Shown here: positions 42,987 through 51,355 of the stretch, one piece after another
Layout of the letters: every line of letters starts with the position of its first letter
How positions within the stretch are numbered: the stretch's first letter is position 1
Assembly (NCBI RefSeq): GCF_965118895.1
Contig: NZ_CBCPJJ010000009.1
Location: forward strand, 629,256-693,255
Length of the DNA stretch: 64,000 nt
Source: Rahnella inusitata_A
GTDB taxonomy: Bacteria; Pseudomonadota; Gammaproteobacteria; Enterobacterales; Enterobacteriaceae
Reading direction: 5' to 3'
The notes under the pieces: generated by a model
Database searches by the model: none
Told to the model about the DNA's origin: nothing
The model's input: only the letters and a program-made list of their open reading frames with translations
Program-made: the position numbers and the translations under genes

Positions 42987-43683
42987 TTCGTTATTATTGC
43001 AGTGTGACAACCTCTGTAAGACTTATCAGGAAGGGAAGATGCACACCGACGTGTTGCGGGATGTGACTTTCGACATGCAGCCGGGTGAGATGATGGCGAT
43101 CGTCGGGACGTCAGGTTCCGGTAAAAGTACGTTGCTGCATTTGCTGGGAGGTCTGGATTCTCCGACCTCTGGCGAAGTTATTTTTAAAGGTCAGTCGCTG
43201 AACGCGATGTCTTCTTCTGCGAAATCAGAACTGCGCAACCGTGAGCTGGGCTTCATCTATCAGTTCCACCACCTGCTGCCTGATTTTACCGCGCTGGAAA
43301 ACGTCGCGATGCCACTGCTGATCGGTAAAAAGAAATCTGCCGAAGTACAGGAGCGCGCGCTGGCGATGCTCGAAGCGGTAGGTCTGCAACACCGCAGTAA
43401 TCACCGTCCTTCCGAGCTTTCGGGTGGTGAGCGCCAGCGTGTGGCGATTGCGCGCGCACTGGTCAATAATCCTTCGCTGGTACTGGCGGATGAACCAACC
43501 GGTAACCTGGATCAGCGTAATGCCGACAGCATTTTTGAATTGCTCGGCGAACTGAATGTGCGTCAGGGCACGGCATTTCTGGTGGTGACACATGACCTCA
43601 AACTGGCAAGCCGCCTGACCCGTCAGCTGGAAATGCGTGACGGCAGATTGCAGCCGGACTCGATGTTGCTGGGAGCGAAGTAA
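42979..43683 (+). CDS. lolD: Lipoprotein-releasing system ATPase LolD
   Basis: A 234-residue ABC ATPase powering LolCDE. Walker A GTSGSGKST, signature LSGGERQRVAIARAL and Walker B LVLADEPTGNLD are all intact, as is the FIYQFHHLLPDFTALENV Q-loop region. The start lies inside lolC; its stop TAA overlaps the ATG of lolE by one base. Confidence 0.97.
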   Translation: MSNSLLLQCDNLCKTYQEGKMHTDVLRDVTFDMQPGEMMAIVGTSGSGKSTLLHLLGGLDSPTSGEVIFKGQSLNAMSSSAKSELRNRELGFIYQFHHLLPDFTALENVAMPLLIGKKKSAEVQERALAMLEAVGLQHRSNHRPSELSGGERQRVAIARALVNNPSLVLADEPTGNLDQRNADSIFELLGELNVRQGTAFLVVTHDLKLASRLTRQLEMRDGRLQPDSMLLGAK

Positions 43684-44933
43684 TGTCAGGCATTCCTTTC
43701 TCTTTATTGATCGGCCTGCGGTTCAGCCGTGGCCGCCGTCGCAGCGGCATGGTGTCACTGATTTCGGTGATCTCAACGCTGGGCATTGCGCTCGGCGTGG
43801 CGGTACTGATCGTCGGCCTGAGCGCCATGAACGGCTTCGAGCGAGAACTGAAAGACCGCGTGCTGGCGGTGGTGCCTCACGGTGAAATTCGCCCGGTAAA
43901 TCAGCCGTTCAACGACTGGCAGGGTGTGTTGGATCGCGTCGAAAAAGTGCCAGGTATTGTGGCCGCTGCGCCTTACATCCAATTCAACGGCCTGATTGAG
44001 CACGGCGCGAAACTGCGTGCCATCCAGCTTAAAGGTGTGGATCCGCAGAGCGAGCCCCGCGTCAGCGCCGCACCGAAGTTTGTGCAGAATAACGCATGGC
44101 AGAATTTTAAGGCCGGTGAGCAACAGTTGATCCTCGGCAAAGGCGTAGCGGACGCCGTTGGTGTGAAGCAGGGCGACTGGGTGACGGTGATGATCCCCAA
44201 CAGCGACCCGGAAATGAAATTGCTACAGCCGAAGCGGATCCGTCTGCAGGTTACCGGTATTTTACAGCTCAGCGGTCAGCTTGATCACAGTCTTGGCATG
44301 GTACCGCTGGCGGATGCGCAGCAGTATCAGGATATGGGTAAGAGCGTCACCGGTATCGACATCAAAGTGAACGATGTATTTGCCGCGCAGAAACTGGTGC
44401 ACGATGCCGGTGAAGTGACGCAGGCTTATGTCTATATCAGCAGCTGGATTGGCACTTACGGCTATATGTACCGCGATATTCAGATGGTACGCGCGATTAT
44501 GTATATGGCGATGGTGCTGGTGATCGGCGTCGCCTGTTTCAACATCGTGTCGACGCTGGTCATGGCCGTGAAAGATAAAAGCAGCGATATTGCGATTCTG
44601 CGCACACTGGGCGCGAAAGACGGGCTTATCCGCGCGGTCTTCATCTGGTACGGTTTACTGGCGGGGCTGGTCGGCAGCGTAACCGGAGTGGTCATCGGTG
44701 TAATTGCTGCTTTCCAGCTGACCAACATCATTAACGGATTGCAAAAGCTGACCGGGCATCAGTTCCTGTCGGGTGACATTTATTTCATCGACTTCCTGCC
44801 ATCTGAAGTTCACTGGATTGACGTTGCGGGCGTATTATTCACCGCACTGGTGCTGAGCTTGCTGGCAAGCTGGTATCCGGCGCGTCGTGCAAGCCGCATC
44901 GATCCGGCCCGGGTTCTCAGTGGCGGTCAGTAA
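43683..44933 (+). CDS. lolE: Lipoprotein-releasing system permease LolE
   Basis: A 416-residue partner permease of LolC. The N-terminal LISVISTLGIALGVAVLIVGLSAMNGFERELKDR, the periplasmic domain and the C-terminal transmembrane blocks follow the LolE pattern; LASWYPARRASRIDPARVLSGGQ ends it. In E. coli nagK follows; here only 54 bases separate it from cobB. Confidence 0.96.
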   Translation: MSGIPFSLLIGLRFSRGRRRSGMVSLISVISTLGIALGVAVLIVGLSAMNGFERELKDRVLAVVPHGEIRPVNQPFNDWQGVLDRVEKVPGIVAAAPYIQFNGLIEHGAKLRAIQLKGVDPQSEPRVSAAPKFVQNNAWQNFKAGEQQLILGKGVADAVGVKQGDWVTVMIPNSDPEMKLLQPKRIRLQVTGILQLSGQLDHSLGMVPLADAQQYQDMGKSVTGIDIKVNDVFAAQKLVHDAGEVTQAYVYISSWIGTYGYMYRDIQMVRAIMYMAMVLVIGVACFNIVSTLVMAVKDKSSDIAILRTLGAKDGLIRAVFIWYGLLAGLVGSVTGVVIGVIAAFQLTNIINGLQKLTGHQFLSGDIYFIDFLPSEVHWIDVAGVLFTALVLSLLASWYPARRASRIDPARVLSGGQ

Positions 44934-44987
44934 TCAAATCTTCAACAACAGTATTTATATTCAGACACAGAGAGTAAGGAGCACGTC

Positions 44988-45818
44988 ATGCGCACACGTC
45001 ATCGTCTGTGTCGGTTTCGCAAAAATAAACGTATTCGCCACCAGCGGTTCCGGTCGAACATTTTCCACCGTGATTCTATGGCCGCCGCGTCCTTGAAGAA
45101 ACCGTTTGTGGTGGTACTGACCGGCGCGGGGATTTCCGCAGAATCAGGTATCCGTACTTTCCGGGCCGCCGATGGCCTGTGGGAAGAGCACCGCGTGGAA
45201 GATGTGGCGACCCCGGAAGGGTATCGCCGCGATCCCGAGCTGGTGCAGCGTTTTTACAACGAACGACGCCGCCAGCTGCTACAGGACGATCTCAAACCGA
45301 ATGCAGCGCATTACGCGCTGGCGACGCTGGAGGAGGCACTCGGAGATAACTTCCTGCTGGTCACGCAGAATATCGACAATTTGCATGAACGCGCGGGCAG
45401 TTCGCGTGTGCTGCATATGCACGGCGAATTGCTGAAAGTACGCTGCACCCAGTCCGGGCAGATTCTCGACTGGCCGGGCGATCTGAGCGTTGACGATCGT
45501 TGTCACTGCTGCCAGTTCCCGGCACCGCTGCGCCCGCACATTGTCTGGTTTGGCGAAATGCCGCTGGGTATGGATAACATCTACGATGCGCTGGCAAAAG
45601 CAGATTTCTTCGTGGCGATTGGCACGTCCGGGCATGTTTATCCGGCTGCCGGATTTGTTCACGAGGCGCGCATCGGCGGAGCCTGTGCTGTTGAGCTGAA
45701 CCTCGAGCCAAGCCAGGTGGAAAGTGAGTTCGATATGAAACACTACGGGCTGGCAAGCGAAGTCGTCCCTGAGTTTGTGCATAAGTTCCTGACTAAAAAA
45801 GACGAAGCCTGGTCGTAA
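44988..45818 (+). CDS. cobB: NAD-dependent protein deacylase CobB (sirtuin)
   Basis: A 276-residue sirtuin that removes acetyl and succinyl groups from lysines using NAD, for example on acetyl-CoA synthetase. The basic N-terminal extension RTRHRLCRFRKNKRIRHQRF matches the long form of E. coli CobB. NAD-binding GAGISAESGIRTFR, TQNIDNLHERAG, the catalytic His in HMHGEL, a zinc Cys pair in CHCCQFPAPLRPH and GTSGHVYPAAGF are intact. AAGGAGCACGTC precedes the ATG. A terminator overlaps its 3' end. Confidence 0.95.
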   Translation: MRTRHRLCRFRKNKRIRHQRFRSNIFHRDSMAAASLKKPFVVVLTGAGISAESGIRTFRAADGLWEEHRVEDVATPEGYRRDPELVQRFYNERRRQLLQDDLKPNAAHYALATLEEALGDNFLLVTQNIDNLHERAGSSRVLHMHGELLKVRCTQSGQILDWPGDLSVDDRCHCCQFPAPLRPHIVWFGEMPLGMDNIYDALAKADFFVAIGTSGHVYPAAGFVHEARIGGACAVELNLEPSQVESEFDMKHYGLASEVVPEFVHKFLTKKDEAWS

Positions 45819-45830
45819 CCGGGCTTTTTT
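45803..45830 (+). terminator. cobB terminator
   Basis: AAGCCTGG and CCGGGCTT pair (one G-T pair) around TCGTAA, which contains the stop codon, followed by T6. Confidence 0.75.
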
Positions 45831-45960
45831 AGCCATACATCCCAAAAATTGCGCCCGATCCTAAGAGTTCTTTGCGTAAACTTGGTGAAAAATGACCTGA
45901 CGCAATATTCACGGTATTCATGCTGCGCATAATAAAACCCAGCCGCCAGAGGATACCCAA

Positions 45961-47187
45961 ATGGATAAGTTGCTTGACCGTTTTCTTCACTACGTTTCTT
46001 TCGATACCCAATCTAAGCCCAATGTTAAACATACGCCCAGCACTGACGGACAGCTCAGGCTGGCGCAGGCACTGCGTAACGAACTGATTGAGCTGGGTTT
46101 TTCACAGGTAACTCTCAGTGACAAAGGCTGCGTAATGGCGACGTTACCAGGCAACGTTGCCTGGAAAGTGCCGGTCATTGGCTTTATTTCTCACCTTGAT
46201 ACTGCCCCTGATTTCACTGCAAAACATGTCAATCCGCAGATTGTTGAGAACTACCGTGGCGGCGATATTGCGCTGGGCAACGGTGACGAAGTGCTCTCGC
46301 CGGTGATGTTCCCGGTTCTGCATCAGTTGCTTGGTCATACACTGATCACCACCGACGGTAAAACGTTGCTCGGTTCGGACGACAAGTCGGGTATCGCAGA
46401 GATCATCACCGCTATGGTGCGGCTGAAAGACAGTAATGTGCCGCACGGTTCGATCCGCATCGCGTTTACGCCGGATGAAGAAATCGGTAAAGGTGCGCAG
46501 AGTTTTGATATTCCCGCTTTTGGCGCTGAATGGGCGTACACCGTGGACGGCGGGGGCGTAGGAGAGCTGGAGTTTGAGAACTTCAATGCGGCGTCAGCGA
46601 CCATTAAAATCGTCGGTAACAACGTGCATCCTGGCAGTGCGAAAGGGGTGATGGTCAACGCATTGTCACTTGCGACCCGTTTCCATAGTGAATTACCCGC
46701 TGACGAGACGCCCGAGCATACAGACGGTTATCAGGGGTTCTACCACCTGACAACCATCAAAGGCAACGTCGAGCGAGCGGAGATGCATTACATTATTCGT
46801 GATTTCGAGAAAGTGCAGTTCGAAGCCCGCAAGCAAAAGATTATTGATATCGCACATCTGGTCGGTAAAGGTCTGCATCGTGACTGCTATATCGAAGTGA
46901 CGCTGGACGATCACTATTACAACATGCGTGACAAAGTGGCTCAGCACCCGCACATTATCGCGCTGGCGCAGCAGGCGATGAAGGACTGCGATATTGAGCC
47001 TGTTATGAAGCCTATTCGCGGCGGCACCGATGGGGCGCAGCTTTCATTCCGCGGCTTGCCTTGTCCAAACATTTTCACCGGCGGCTATAACTTCCACGGC
47101 AAACACGAATTTGTGACGCTCGAAGGGATGGAGAAAGCAGTTTCTGTGATTATGCGCATAGCAGAGCTGACGGCTAAAAAGCTGTAA
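45961..47187 (+). CDS. pepT: Peptidase T (tripeptidase)
   Basis: A 408-residue M20-family zinc aminotripeptidase, same length as E. coli PepT. Metal and catalytic residues appear in GFISHLDTAPD, LLGSDDKSGIAEI, FTPDEEIGKGA and the C-terminal RGGTDGAQLSFRGLPCPNIFTGGYNFHGKHE. Cytoplasmic; in E. coli and Salmonella it is FNR-activated, but I found only a poor FNR-like site upstream. Part of its sequence reappears as a decayed copy at about 48130-48285. Confidence 0.96.
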   Translation: MDKLLDRFLHYVSFDTQSKPNVKHTPSTDGQLRLAQALRNELIELGFSQVTLSDKGCVMATLPGNVAWKVPVIGFISHLDTAPDFTAKHVNPQIVENYRGGDIALGNGDEVLSPVMFPVLHQLLGHTLITTDGKTLLGSDDKSGIAEIITAMVRLKDSNVPHGSIRIAFTPDEEIGKGAQSFDIPAFGAEWAYTVDGGGVGELEFENFNAASATIKIVGNNVHPGSAKGVMVNALSLATRFHSELPADETPEHTDGYQGFYHLTTIKGNVERAEMHYIIRDFEKVQFEARKQKIIDIAHLVGKGLHRDCYIEVTLDDHYYNMRDKVAQHPHIIALAQQAMKDCDIEPVMKPIRGGTDGAQLSFRGLPCPNIFTGGYNFHGKHEFVTLEGMEKAVSVIMRIAELTAKKL

Positions 47188-47210
47188 ATAAAACACATTT
47201 AATACCCTCA

Positions 47211-47249
47211 AAAAAACCAGATAATATTCAATGTATTATCTGGTTTTTT
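47211..47249 (+). terminator. pepT terminator
   Basis: A long stem AAAAACCAGATAATA / TATTATCTGGTTTTT with a short loop, ending in a T run, 24 bases after the pepT stop. It marks the sharp change to AT-rich sequence. Confidence 0.85.
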
Positions 47250-47424
47250 ATATATCAGATAAAAATAACTATTAATGATATGATGAAATAAGTATTATAA
47301 TAAATGAGTGGGGTTTTTAATATAAATATTTTATATTTTAGTCACCAGGTATTTTTTATATTTATTATTCAAATTAATTATATTAAATAACTTAATGTTT
47401 TTCTTGAGATTAAAAGGAGGTTTT

Positions 47425-48072
47425 ATGTTCAAGGATTTTACAAGTCTTAAGGGATTTGTCACAACACAATCCCAGAGCCGTATGTTTTCTTCTGAAATAA
47501 ATGCATGGGTATTTGTTTGGTATCCTGAAGGTGATCATTTGGGGCATGTGGCAATGATGATTGGTGATCTTCGTAGGGAAAGTACCTATGTTAGTTGGTG
47601 GCCTGGTAAGCATAGAGGTGATTTTTCAAGTTTCTACAGGAAAAGTCCTGCAGCTAGAAAAATGATATTCAATCCGTTTACTCATCAGCATGAATTTACT
47701 ACCAGCAATTACGAGAGCGATTGTAAGTCTGAAGAAAGTGCTCCTCATGTAGTTTATGGTTTACGTGGGTTGGATGTAAGGGAGATGGAGACAGCCTGGC
47801 GGAATATCGTCTCTAAAGGCGGAGCATCATTTTCTCCTCTTTCAAAGAATTGTGCGGATATAGTCTCGCGGATGCTAAAGGCTGGGCTGAAACAATCACA
47901 ATTTCGACACAAAGTTTTCGGCATCTTTGATGGCAACCAATTCATTTGGACTCCGAAAAGAATTGCAGTAATTTGCAATATTTTAAGGGATAATAATTAC
48001 GCCTTAAAAATAAAAATTCCAGGAAGAGAAAGCAAAAAAACATTTATAAAAACGTTAGTAAGAATCAGATAG
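47425..48072 (+). CDS. Putative permuted papain-fold (NlpC/P60/LRAT-like) protein A
   Basis: I do not recognise a named family. The 215-residue product is paralogous to the protein at 48407-49015. Shared blocks are NAWVFxWYPxxDxxGHxxMxIG (His41), YVSWWP (55-60), YESDC (96-100), LSKNCAxIxSRxLKAGL (Cys143) and TPKRIAVxCNxLRDNN. An N-terminal Gly-His strand followed far downstream by Asn-Cys at the start of a helix is the order seen in circularly permuted NlpC/P60 and LRAT enzymes, so a Cys-His hydrolase or acyltransferase is plausible. No signal peptide or membrane helix; basic C-terminus (KK and R-rich). AAAGGAGG precedes the ATG at 47425. AT-rich codon use suggests transfer. Confidence 0.72.
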   Translation: MFKDFTSLKGFVTTQSQSRMFSSEINAWVFVWYPEGDHLGHVAMMIGDLRRESTYVSWWPGKHRGDFSSFYRKSPAARKMIFNPFTHQHEFTTSNYESDCKSEESAPHVVYGLRGLDVREMETAWRNIVSKGGASFSPLSKNCADIVSRMLKAGLKQSQFRHKVFGIFDGNQFIWTPKRIAVICNILRDNNYALKIKIPGRESKKTFIKTLVRIR

Positions 48073-48129
48073 TCATAGTTGAAATGTAATTGTACTTCGC
48101 ACTTTATTCTTGCAGATGCCCGGACTAGT

Positions 48130-48285
48130 TCCAGGTAATCTCGCCGTCAACAACGTGCATCCGAAAGGTTGATGGTCAACGCTTTGTCACTGGCTACCCG
48201 TTTCCATAGCGAATTAACGGCTGATGAAACGCCTGAAAATACCTGCGGTTCATCAGGGGTTCTACCACCTGACAACCTCATTTAT
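48130..48285 (+). pseudogene. Decayed fragment of a second pepT allele
   Basis: From about 48148 to 48280 the bases align with pepT 46618-46757 at roughly 85% identity by eye, with a 9-base gap, single-base indels and an in-frame stop. Stretches such as GATGGTCAACGC and TCAGGGGTTCTACCACCTGA are identical. Most substitutions are synonymous in the pepT frame (for example AGT/AGC, GAC/GAT, CCC/CCT), so the copy diverged as a working gene before decay. Just before it, 48131-48145 reads P-G-N-L-A, like pepT codons 63-67, hinting at an internal deletion. Non-functional remnant. Confidence 0.85.
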
Positions 48286-48406
48286 TTTATGAATGTTCAA
48301 TTATTATTCTCATGAATATATTTCAAGTGCTCTATGGATTTATGACATTATATTTATTCCTCAAGAAGTGTAATAATTTTTATACCAAAATTATGGAGTG
48401 AATATT

Positions 48407-49015
48407 TTGTCAAACCTGGAAAAAATAGACGGGCTCAGAGAGTTTGTAAAGCGCATGACGACTGTGGACGATTTTAATGTGAGAATCAATGCCTGGGTAT
48501 TTATCTGGTATCCAACCGCGGATAATGTGGGGCATGCATCAATGTTCATCGGTAAAATTGTTCATGAAGGTGCTTATGTGAGTTGGTGGCCTCAGTTTGA
48601 AGATAACAAAATTTTATTCAGGCGTTACCCGGCTGCAATCTCTGAAGGTTATGAAAGCGACTGCGAGAAAGAGGGAAGTGAGCCAGATGTAATTTATGGT
48701 ATTAAATCTCTGAATGAATTATCGATGACACAAGCGTGGTATGATATCTGTCATTCGAAAGAAACACCCTCATTTCGAACATTATCTAAGAACTGTGCAA
48801 ATATCTTGAGCAGGGTGTTGAAAGCGGGTTTAGTTAATTCACCGCTGAGACATAGATTATTCGGATTGATGGATGGCGATTTTTATATTCCCACGCCAAA
48901 ACGTATCGCGGTCGTGTGTAATACTCTGCGTGATAATAATATGGCGGTGAAAATAAGACTCTCACCAAAAAAGAGAAATTTAAATCCGTTCAAGATAGCG
49001 CTTCGGTTGCGTTAA
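48407..49015 (+). CDS. Putative permuted papain-fold (NlpC/P60/LRAT-like) protein B
   Basis: A 202-residue paralog of the protein at 47425-48072, roughly 45% identical by eye, with no recognised family. The conserved blocks are INAWVFIWYP with GHASMFIG (His43), YVSWWP, YESDC, LSKNCANILSRVLKAGL (Cys130) and TPKRIAVVCNTLRDNN. It lacks about 13 residues found in A between YVSWWP and YESDC. I start at TTG 48407 because GGAG lies 8 bases upstream; GTG 48398 is the alternative, but the ribosome site would then overlap it. The C-terminus is basic. AT-rich, like A; no neighbouring immunity-like gene on the same strand is evident. Confidence 0.7.
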   Translation: MSNLEKIDGLREFVKRMTTVDDFNVRINAWVFIWYPTADNVGHASMFIGKIVHEGAYVSWWPQFEDNKILFRRYPAAISEGYESDCEKEGSEPDVIYGIKSLNELSMTQAWYDICHSKETPSFRTLSKNCANILSRVLKAGLVNSPLRHRLFGLMDGDFYIPTPKRIAVVCNTLRDNNMAVKIRLSPKKRNLNPFKIALRLR

Positions 49016-49021
49016 TTACTG

Positions 49022-49048
49022 CAGTTATCCGTGATCTTCGGATAACTG
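49022..49048. repeat. Perfect 10-bp inverted repeat downstream of protein B
   Basis: CAGTTATCCG and CGGATAACTG pair around a 7-base loop, 6 bases after the protein B stop codon. A T-poor tail (AGTATTATCTTAT) makes it a weak terminator candidate for this convergent gene pair. Confidence 0.55.
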
Positions 49049-49128
49049 AGTATTATCTTATAAATAAGACATATGGATAAGTGTAGAATGCTTCTTGACC
49101 AGTCATATTATTTAGTATTTATGACCGA

Positions 49129-49830
49129 CTACATTAAACCTTCACCACATACATGAAGTCTGCAATGATCGACACCATGTCCCAGCGAACCTACCTTACA
49201 TACACCTCCCAAATTAAAGGCACGAAAAGAAAGTTGTAAAGAAAAATTACTTTTTTCGGAATCAGCTATAACGTACTTTTCTCCATGTAGCACGACATTT
49301 CGTACCTTGGACTGACATATTACTTTAATAATGCCTGCACTAGAAATATGAAAATCAACTTCACTAGTACGACTATCTAATGACACCAGTCTTATTGGCC
49401 ATCGTTGCCCTGTGAGCGTTATCCACGGGTCGGCAACAATAAAGAAGTCGGCAAATATACCCTGATGTAAAAACGAAGAAAGTGTACCAATATTTTCTTG
49501 TATCCAGTGGTTTTGAGGTTCCATGATGTGATTGGAATAATTTATTACAGATTGTTCTTCAGATCCGCGAGCAGTTATTAGATTGCCGTTTATGTAGTAA
49601 TTCAAACGTGGCAAGTCGGCAAACATACTTGGACTCATCACTGAACGACTGAACTGTAAAATATGTTTAGAGATCTGATTGTTAATAGCACTCATTAATC
49701 TGGCTTTCATACCAGGTGAAATATCAAAATCAAACCTATACTCAGATGTATAGTCATCTGGAATGTATGGGGGTTGTGGGTTTGATGGTGGAGTGTTATG
49801 ACTGCGTGAAAATATGTTACCGAATTTCAT
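49129..49830 (-). CDS. Unrecognised protein of the pepT-roxA accessory region
   Basis: A 233-residue protein with no family I can name. The N-terminus (about 1-30) is Ser/Pro-rich and probably unstructured (TPPSNPQPPYIPDD), followed by a mixed middle part and a C-terminal half that looks beta-rich (FHISSAGIIKVICQSKVRNVVLHGEKYVIAD) and ends with Gly, His and Cys residues (GSLGHGVDHCRLHVCGEGL). No Sec signal, lipobox or transmembrane helix is visible. AGAGAG lies a few bases before the ATG. Codon use is AT-rich as in the two paralogs it converges on. A disordered polar N-terminus occurs in some secreted effectors, but that is speculation. Confidence 0.65.
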   Translation of the reverse strand: MKFGNIFSRSHNTPPSNPQPPYIPDDYTSEYRFDFDISPGMKARLMSAINNQISKHILQFSRSVMSPSMFADLPRLNYYINGNLITARGSEEQSVINYSNHIMEPQNHWIQENIGTLSSFLHQGIFADFFIVADPWITLTGQRWPIRLVSLDSRTSEVDFHISSAGIIKVICQSKVRNVVLHGEKYVIADSEKSNFSLQLSFRAFNLGGVCKVGSLGHGVDHCRLHVCGEGLM

Positions 49831-50062
49831 TTTTATCTCTCTTACTAAAAAAGTGGCGTAAGAGTAGGTGAAATTATTTCAGGCGTCTAATGTCGTTTTT
49901 TTATACATGGTTACCTATAAATCTGCATGAAAAATATTAATATTCCTAATCATTTATATATTAATCTTCCTAATAAATCTGGGGTTAAAATATTTACCTT
50001 GAAAGTTAAAGGAGATGATTAATTTTTTTTAGAGAGGGGGAATTGTAACCGGAGAGTTGAAA

Positions 50063-50088
50063 ATTAAAGGCACAAACGTGCCTTTAAT
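50063..50088 (-). terminator. roxA terminator
   Basis: A perfect 11-bp stem ATTAAAGGCAC / GTGCCTTTAAT with a 4-base loop, 10 bases beyond the roxA stop, with an A/T-rich tail on the minus strand. Confidence 0.75.
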
Positions 50089-50098
50089 AGTAAAATTT

Positions 50099-51220
50099 TT
50101 AGTCGTTGAAATACCAGTAACCGCTGTTCACCAGCGCAGAGAGCAGGGCGAGGAATGACGGATCGTCCAGCGCATCACCGAGCATTTCACGGGTGACCGT
50201 TTTGTGGCGGGCCATAGCATCCACCGCGGCGGTCTGTTCTGAGGTCATTGCTTCACCGTTGACGTAGCAAAGATCACCCACGCGCAATACGCGTAAACCG
50301 CCAACGCGTTCCAGCGTTTCGCCGGACTCCATCAGCTCATAGATTTCACCTGCCTGATACGGTGGCTCCGGCGGTGCCAGATCCAGTTCATGACGCGACT
50401 GGGAAATGAATTCGCCAAACCAGCTGTTGAAGTGCTCCGGATTGCCGATAAGATCAAGCATCATGCCACGCAGTTTATCCAGTTCGGCAGGCTGCACTTC
50501 AGCCGGATGTTCACGTTCCACCAGTTCCGGATCGGTATAACGGTGGCTGCCCAGTTCACGGGAAAGAACGTAGTCTGCGAAGCCGCTGATCATTTCCCGA
50601 GTGTTCGGTGCGCGGAAACCGACTGAATAGTTCAGCGAGTTCTCCAGCGAGTAACCGTCGTGCGGGAAGCCTGGTGGAATGTAGACGATATCGCCCGGTT
50701 CAAGCTCTTCGTCGATAATCGCTTCGAACGGCTCCACCTGAAGCAAATCCGGGTGCGGGCAATGTTGCTTCATGGCGATTTTCTCGCCCACGCGCCAGCG
50801 ACGGCGCCCGGTGCCCTGAATGATAAATACGTCGTACTGATCCAGGTGCGGGCCAACACCACCGCCGGGCACTGAGAAGGAAATCATCAGGTCATCCATG
50901 CGCCAGTCAGGAATATGGCGGAAAGGAGTCATCAGATGCGAGGAGGGTTCGTGCCAGTGATCGACCGCCTGAACCAGTACCGACCAGCCGTTTTCCCCCA
51001 GATGATCGTAGCTTTCAAACGGACCGTGGCTGACGTTCCAGCGCCCGTCCTGATTGCTGACCAGACGGCTGTCGACTTCACTTTCCATTGCCAGACCGGC
51101 AAGCTCATCCGGAGAAATTGGATCGACGAAATTTTTGAAGCCGCGCTTTAATACGACAGGACGCTTTTGCCAGTAACGCTGCAGGAACTCGTTCCAGTCC
51201 AGGTCTAGTTTGTAATCCAT
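50099..51220 (-). CDS. roxA: 50S ribosomal protein L16 arginine 3-hydroxylase
   Basis: A 373-residue JmjC-type 2-oxoglutarate/iron oxygenase (YcfD) that hydroxylates an arginine of ribosomal protein L16; same length as the E. coli enzyme. The iron-binding HLDQYDVFIIQGTG motif and downstream YIPPGFPHDGYSLENSLNYSVGFRAPNTRE are intact, with the C-terminal dimerisation and winged-helix parts. It lies next to phoQ, its usual partner downstream. Confidence 0.96.
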   Translation of the reverse strand: MDYKLDLDWNEFLQRYWQKRPVVLKRGFKNFVDPISPDELAGLAMESEVDSRLVSNQDGRWNVSHGPFESYDHLGENGWSVLVQAVDHWHEPSSHLMTPFRHIPDWRMDDLMISFSVPGGGVGPHLDQYDVFIIQGTGRRRWRVGEKIAMKQHCPHPDLLQVEPFEAIIDEELEPGDIVYIPPGFPHDGYSLENSLNYSVGFRAPNTREMISGFADYVLSRELGSHRYTDPELVEREHPAEVQPAELDKLRGMMLDLIGNPEHFNSWFGEFISQSRHELDLAPPEPPYQAGEIYELMESGETLERVGGLRVLRVGDLCYVNGEAMTSEQTAAVDAMARHKTVTREMLGDALDDPSFLALLSALVNSGYWYFND

Positions 51221-51355
51221 TTTTTTTCCAAAAGAAGGTGGGTCTGTAAAGGATTATAACGGAAGGTGTTGCGGCTGCGTTGGGCAATTGCCAGCAAATT
51301 TCAAATGCCGGTGAAGAAAGCACCGAAACTTGCCGGAGTTTACACCGCTGAGCCG

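Noticed and set aside
45880..45905. FNR site upstream of pepT (TTGGTGAAAAATGA)
   Set aside because: The halves match the consensus too poorly to call, although FNR control of pepT is known in relatives.
47425..49015. Simple recent tandem duplication of pepT plus the accessory gene
   Set aside because: The two paralogs are far more diverged than the pepT fragment, and the pepT changes are mostly synonymous, which fits import better.
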